Below, in pieces: positions 62,596-64,000 of a stretch of 64,000 nucleotides of DNA. The position numbers were made by a program, and so were the translations under genes. Below the pieces are notes generated by a model that was not told the origin of the DNA, made no database searches, and saw only the letters and a list, made by a program, of their open reading frames with translations. Each line of letters begins with the position of its first letter. The first letter of the stretch is position 1. This stretch comes from Acidianus brierleyi (GTDB lineage: Archaea; Thermoproteota; Thermoprotei_A; Sulfolobales; Sulfolobaceae). Location of the stretch: the NCBI RefSeq assembly GCF_003201835.2, contig NZ_CP029289.2:868001-932000 (forward strand). The letters run 5' to 3'.

Positions 62596-62883
62596 TCGCC
62601 ACTATAAAGAACATAAATGACGATAATTGGTGTATTTAAGTTTAAGACAAAATTTTTATTAAATACTAGCACTAAAATTAATCACTTAGATATAATATTA
62701 TGATTCATGACTATAAATTAAGCAGATGTCTCTCATGACTTAATTAATTTATGAAAACACTTTTTGGTTCATCTCCAAGAATATATAATCTATTTTAAAC
62801 TTATGACTAGTTGAATAATAATAATCAGGCTTTGAACACTTAGATTTATTGAAACACTTGGGCTTATTTAATGTTGTAGTCAG

Positions 62884-63545
62884 TTATTTAACTGCGTGTA
62901 TTGTTCCATGTTCAGAAAGATCGTATATCAACTCATTATGTTTATAAACTCTAATTTTATTAAAGCCATATTCTCTCAACTTATTTATTATATTATCCAC
63001 ATTACCTAGTTTTTGCCTTCTATCTCAGTTGTGTATTCTATTCTTATTATCTTAAATTTCTCTAAACTTTTATCATATATAACTTTAAACTCCTCACCTT
63101 TAATATCTATATCAAGTATATCTGGATTATTTATCTTGAATTCTTTTAAAATCGTAGAAATACTTACGCTTCTAACTTTAACTTTATCCTTAACATTACT
63201 GTAAACGCTGGCAGCTCCACTGCATTTTATCTTCGGAAATTCTACGTAATCATCCTCACCTATAGCATAATTCTTAAGAGCTATATTTTTAGCTAATTCA
63301 TGGTTAAGTTTGAGGTTTAAGTCCGCTACCTTGTAACAATCTGGATTTGGTTCAAAAGCGTAAACTATAGCTCCTTTCTTAGCATAATATAGTGCAGTTT
63401 CTCTGACATAAGCACCGGCGTGGATTACAGTCCTTCCGGTAAGATCAAAGTCCACGAAGTGAGAATCGTACAAAAAGGTTTCAGCAAATATTAGTGCTAG
63501 TATTTTCGAAAAGTTCTTAGACTAGGATTTAAATGAAAATCCTTA
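62884..63545 (-). pseudogene. FkbM-family methyltransferase, truncated and frameshifted
   Basis: The frame from about 63545 reads ...KILALIFAETFLYDSHFVDF, DLTGRTVIHAGAYVRETALY, AKKGAIVYAFEPNPDCYKVA (FkbM SAM-binding core with EPNP) and DILDIDIKGEEF to a stop at 63006. Continuing after a one-base shift in the A-tract at about 63010 gives LGNVDNIINKLREYGFNKIR ... HGTIHAVK-stop at 62884, the expected C-terminus. The N-terminus is also incomplete. Probably from the same surface-glycan locus as the epimerase. Confidence 0.75.
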
Positions 63546-63708
63546 AGACTAAGGCTATAAACTTTCTGAAAGTACTAACGTAAACTGCTATTCGTAGAAA
63601 ATCTATTCTGTCAAGCTAAAGTAATCTCTTGAAGCTCATTGCTCTCGTTTCTTTTAACAAGTTTAACTCAATAAAAATTGATAAAACTTTCTAATACTAT
63701 TACATTCC

Positions 63709-64000
63709 TTAAGTATTTTTTATTCGGTAAATAGCTCCAAAGCCTAACTGGCTTAAAATTCCTAAAGCTTTAGCTTCCTTACACTCTTCCTTCACTTTAA
63801 TAAGAGTACCTGGTGGTAAAGCTTGAAGCATAGGTCTCCTTTCATTGCCATAACCCAAAGCATAATATGTCGTCTTAACCTTAAAGTCCACTCTATTACC
63901 TTTTTCTACCAAAATGCCATAAATTTCATCAATGCATTTAAATCCCTTAACTTTATCAAACTTAACGAAATAATCATCTCCTGCTTCAAATAATAAAGGT
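63709..64000 (-). CDS. Possible CRISPR RAMP protein (Cmr3-like), C-terminal part; N-terminus beyond window
   Basis: Open frame of 96 codons from the right edge: PLLFEAGDDYFVKFDKVKGF ... TTYYALGYGNERRPMLQALP, PGTLIKVKEECKEAKALGIL, SQLGFGAIYRIKNT-stop. The RPMLQALPPGTLIKV segment and a C-terminal LGFG glycine motif resemble Cmr3-type RAMPs of type III-B complexes, where a GFG loop ends the second ferredoxin fold. It would belong to a CRISPR operon to the right. Other RAMP families are possible. Confidence 0.4.
   Translation of the reverse strand, partial: PLLFEAGDDYFVKFDKVKGFKCIDEIYGILVEKGNRVDFKVKTTYYALGYGNERRPMLQALPPGTLIKVKEECKEAKALGILSQLGFGAIYRIKNT

Overview
The window is AT-rich (about one third G+C by eye) and reads as a crenarchaeon of the order Sulfolobales. 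The indicators are PaREP1-family genes, many VapBC and related toxin-antitoxin pairs, archaeal ATPases, an archaeal PhoH-KH gene, endonuclease NucS, a Vps4-like MIT-AAA ATPase, DxTTG-free leaderless promoters with TATA boxes close to starts, and Sulfolobales-type insertion sequences (ISH3, IS110, IS200/IS605 and IS607). I cannot fix the genus; Acidianus or a close relative would fit. No rRNA, tRNA or CRISPR array was recognised.

Layout. 1-6.9 kb: an edge-truncated Mrr-like restriction endonuclease, a decayed insertion sequence, a PriS-like archaeo-eukaryotic primase protein, a PD-(D/E)xK-like protein and a metallophosphoesterase. 6.9-13.7 kb: the most interesting locus. A coiled-coil/winged-helix protein and a 167-aa partner run leftward. 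Divergent from them is a four-gene operon: an ESCRT-III-like coiled-coil protein, a MIT-AAA Vps4/CdvC-like ATPase, a membrane coiled-coil protein and a membrane Ser/Thr kinase with a zinc ribbon. A palindrome sits just upstream of the operon TATA box, and about 275-bp direct repeats bracket the locus. A second kinase at 22.9 kb shares stretches of near-identical DNA with the operon kinase.

13.7-23 kb mixes PaREP1 genes and fragments, an intact ISH3-like element, an IS607 tnpA broken by a second ISH3 copy, a DUF3800 gene, a PhoH-like gene with two in-frame stops, and remnants that look like hydrogenase maturation genes. 24-37.5 kb holds NucS, two archaeal ATPases with palindromic operator-like sites at their starts, a miniature primase-like gene, membrane genes and nested transposons. 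37.6-54 kb is a rearrangement zone: a DTG aspartic protease gene split by an IS605 element that itself carries an IS110, five toxin-antitoxin modules (some broken), inverted halves of a transposase, duplicated and inverted pieces of a Panacea-type toxin-antitoxin pair, and ISH3-derived MITEs. 54-61 kb holds an AAA/DUF4143 ATPase behind paired palindromes, a VapBC pair, a zinc-finger-less TnpB-like gene coupled to an AbrB-like gene, and an ATPase plus nuclease-like pair that could be a defence system. 61-64 kb has a second copy of the first insertion sequence, pieces of an epimerase and a FkbM methyltransferase, and the end of a possible CRISPR RAMP (Cmr3-like) gene.

The mobile elements form one interacting community. 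IS605/TnpB elements insert in host genes. IS110 inserts at one fixed point in the IS605 left end. ISH3 elements and their 340-346 bp MITEs land in the GC-rich hairpin ends of IS605-type elements. Recombination between such copies then trims the region.
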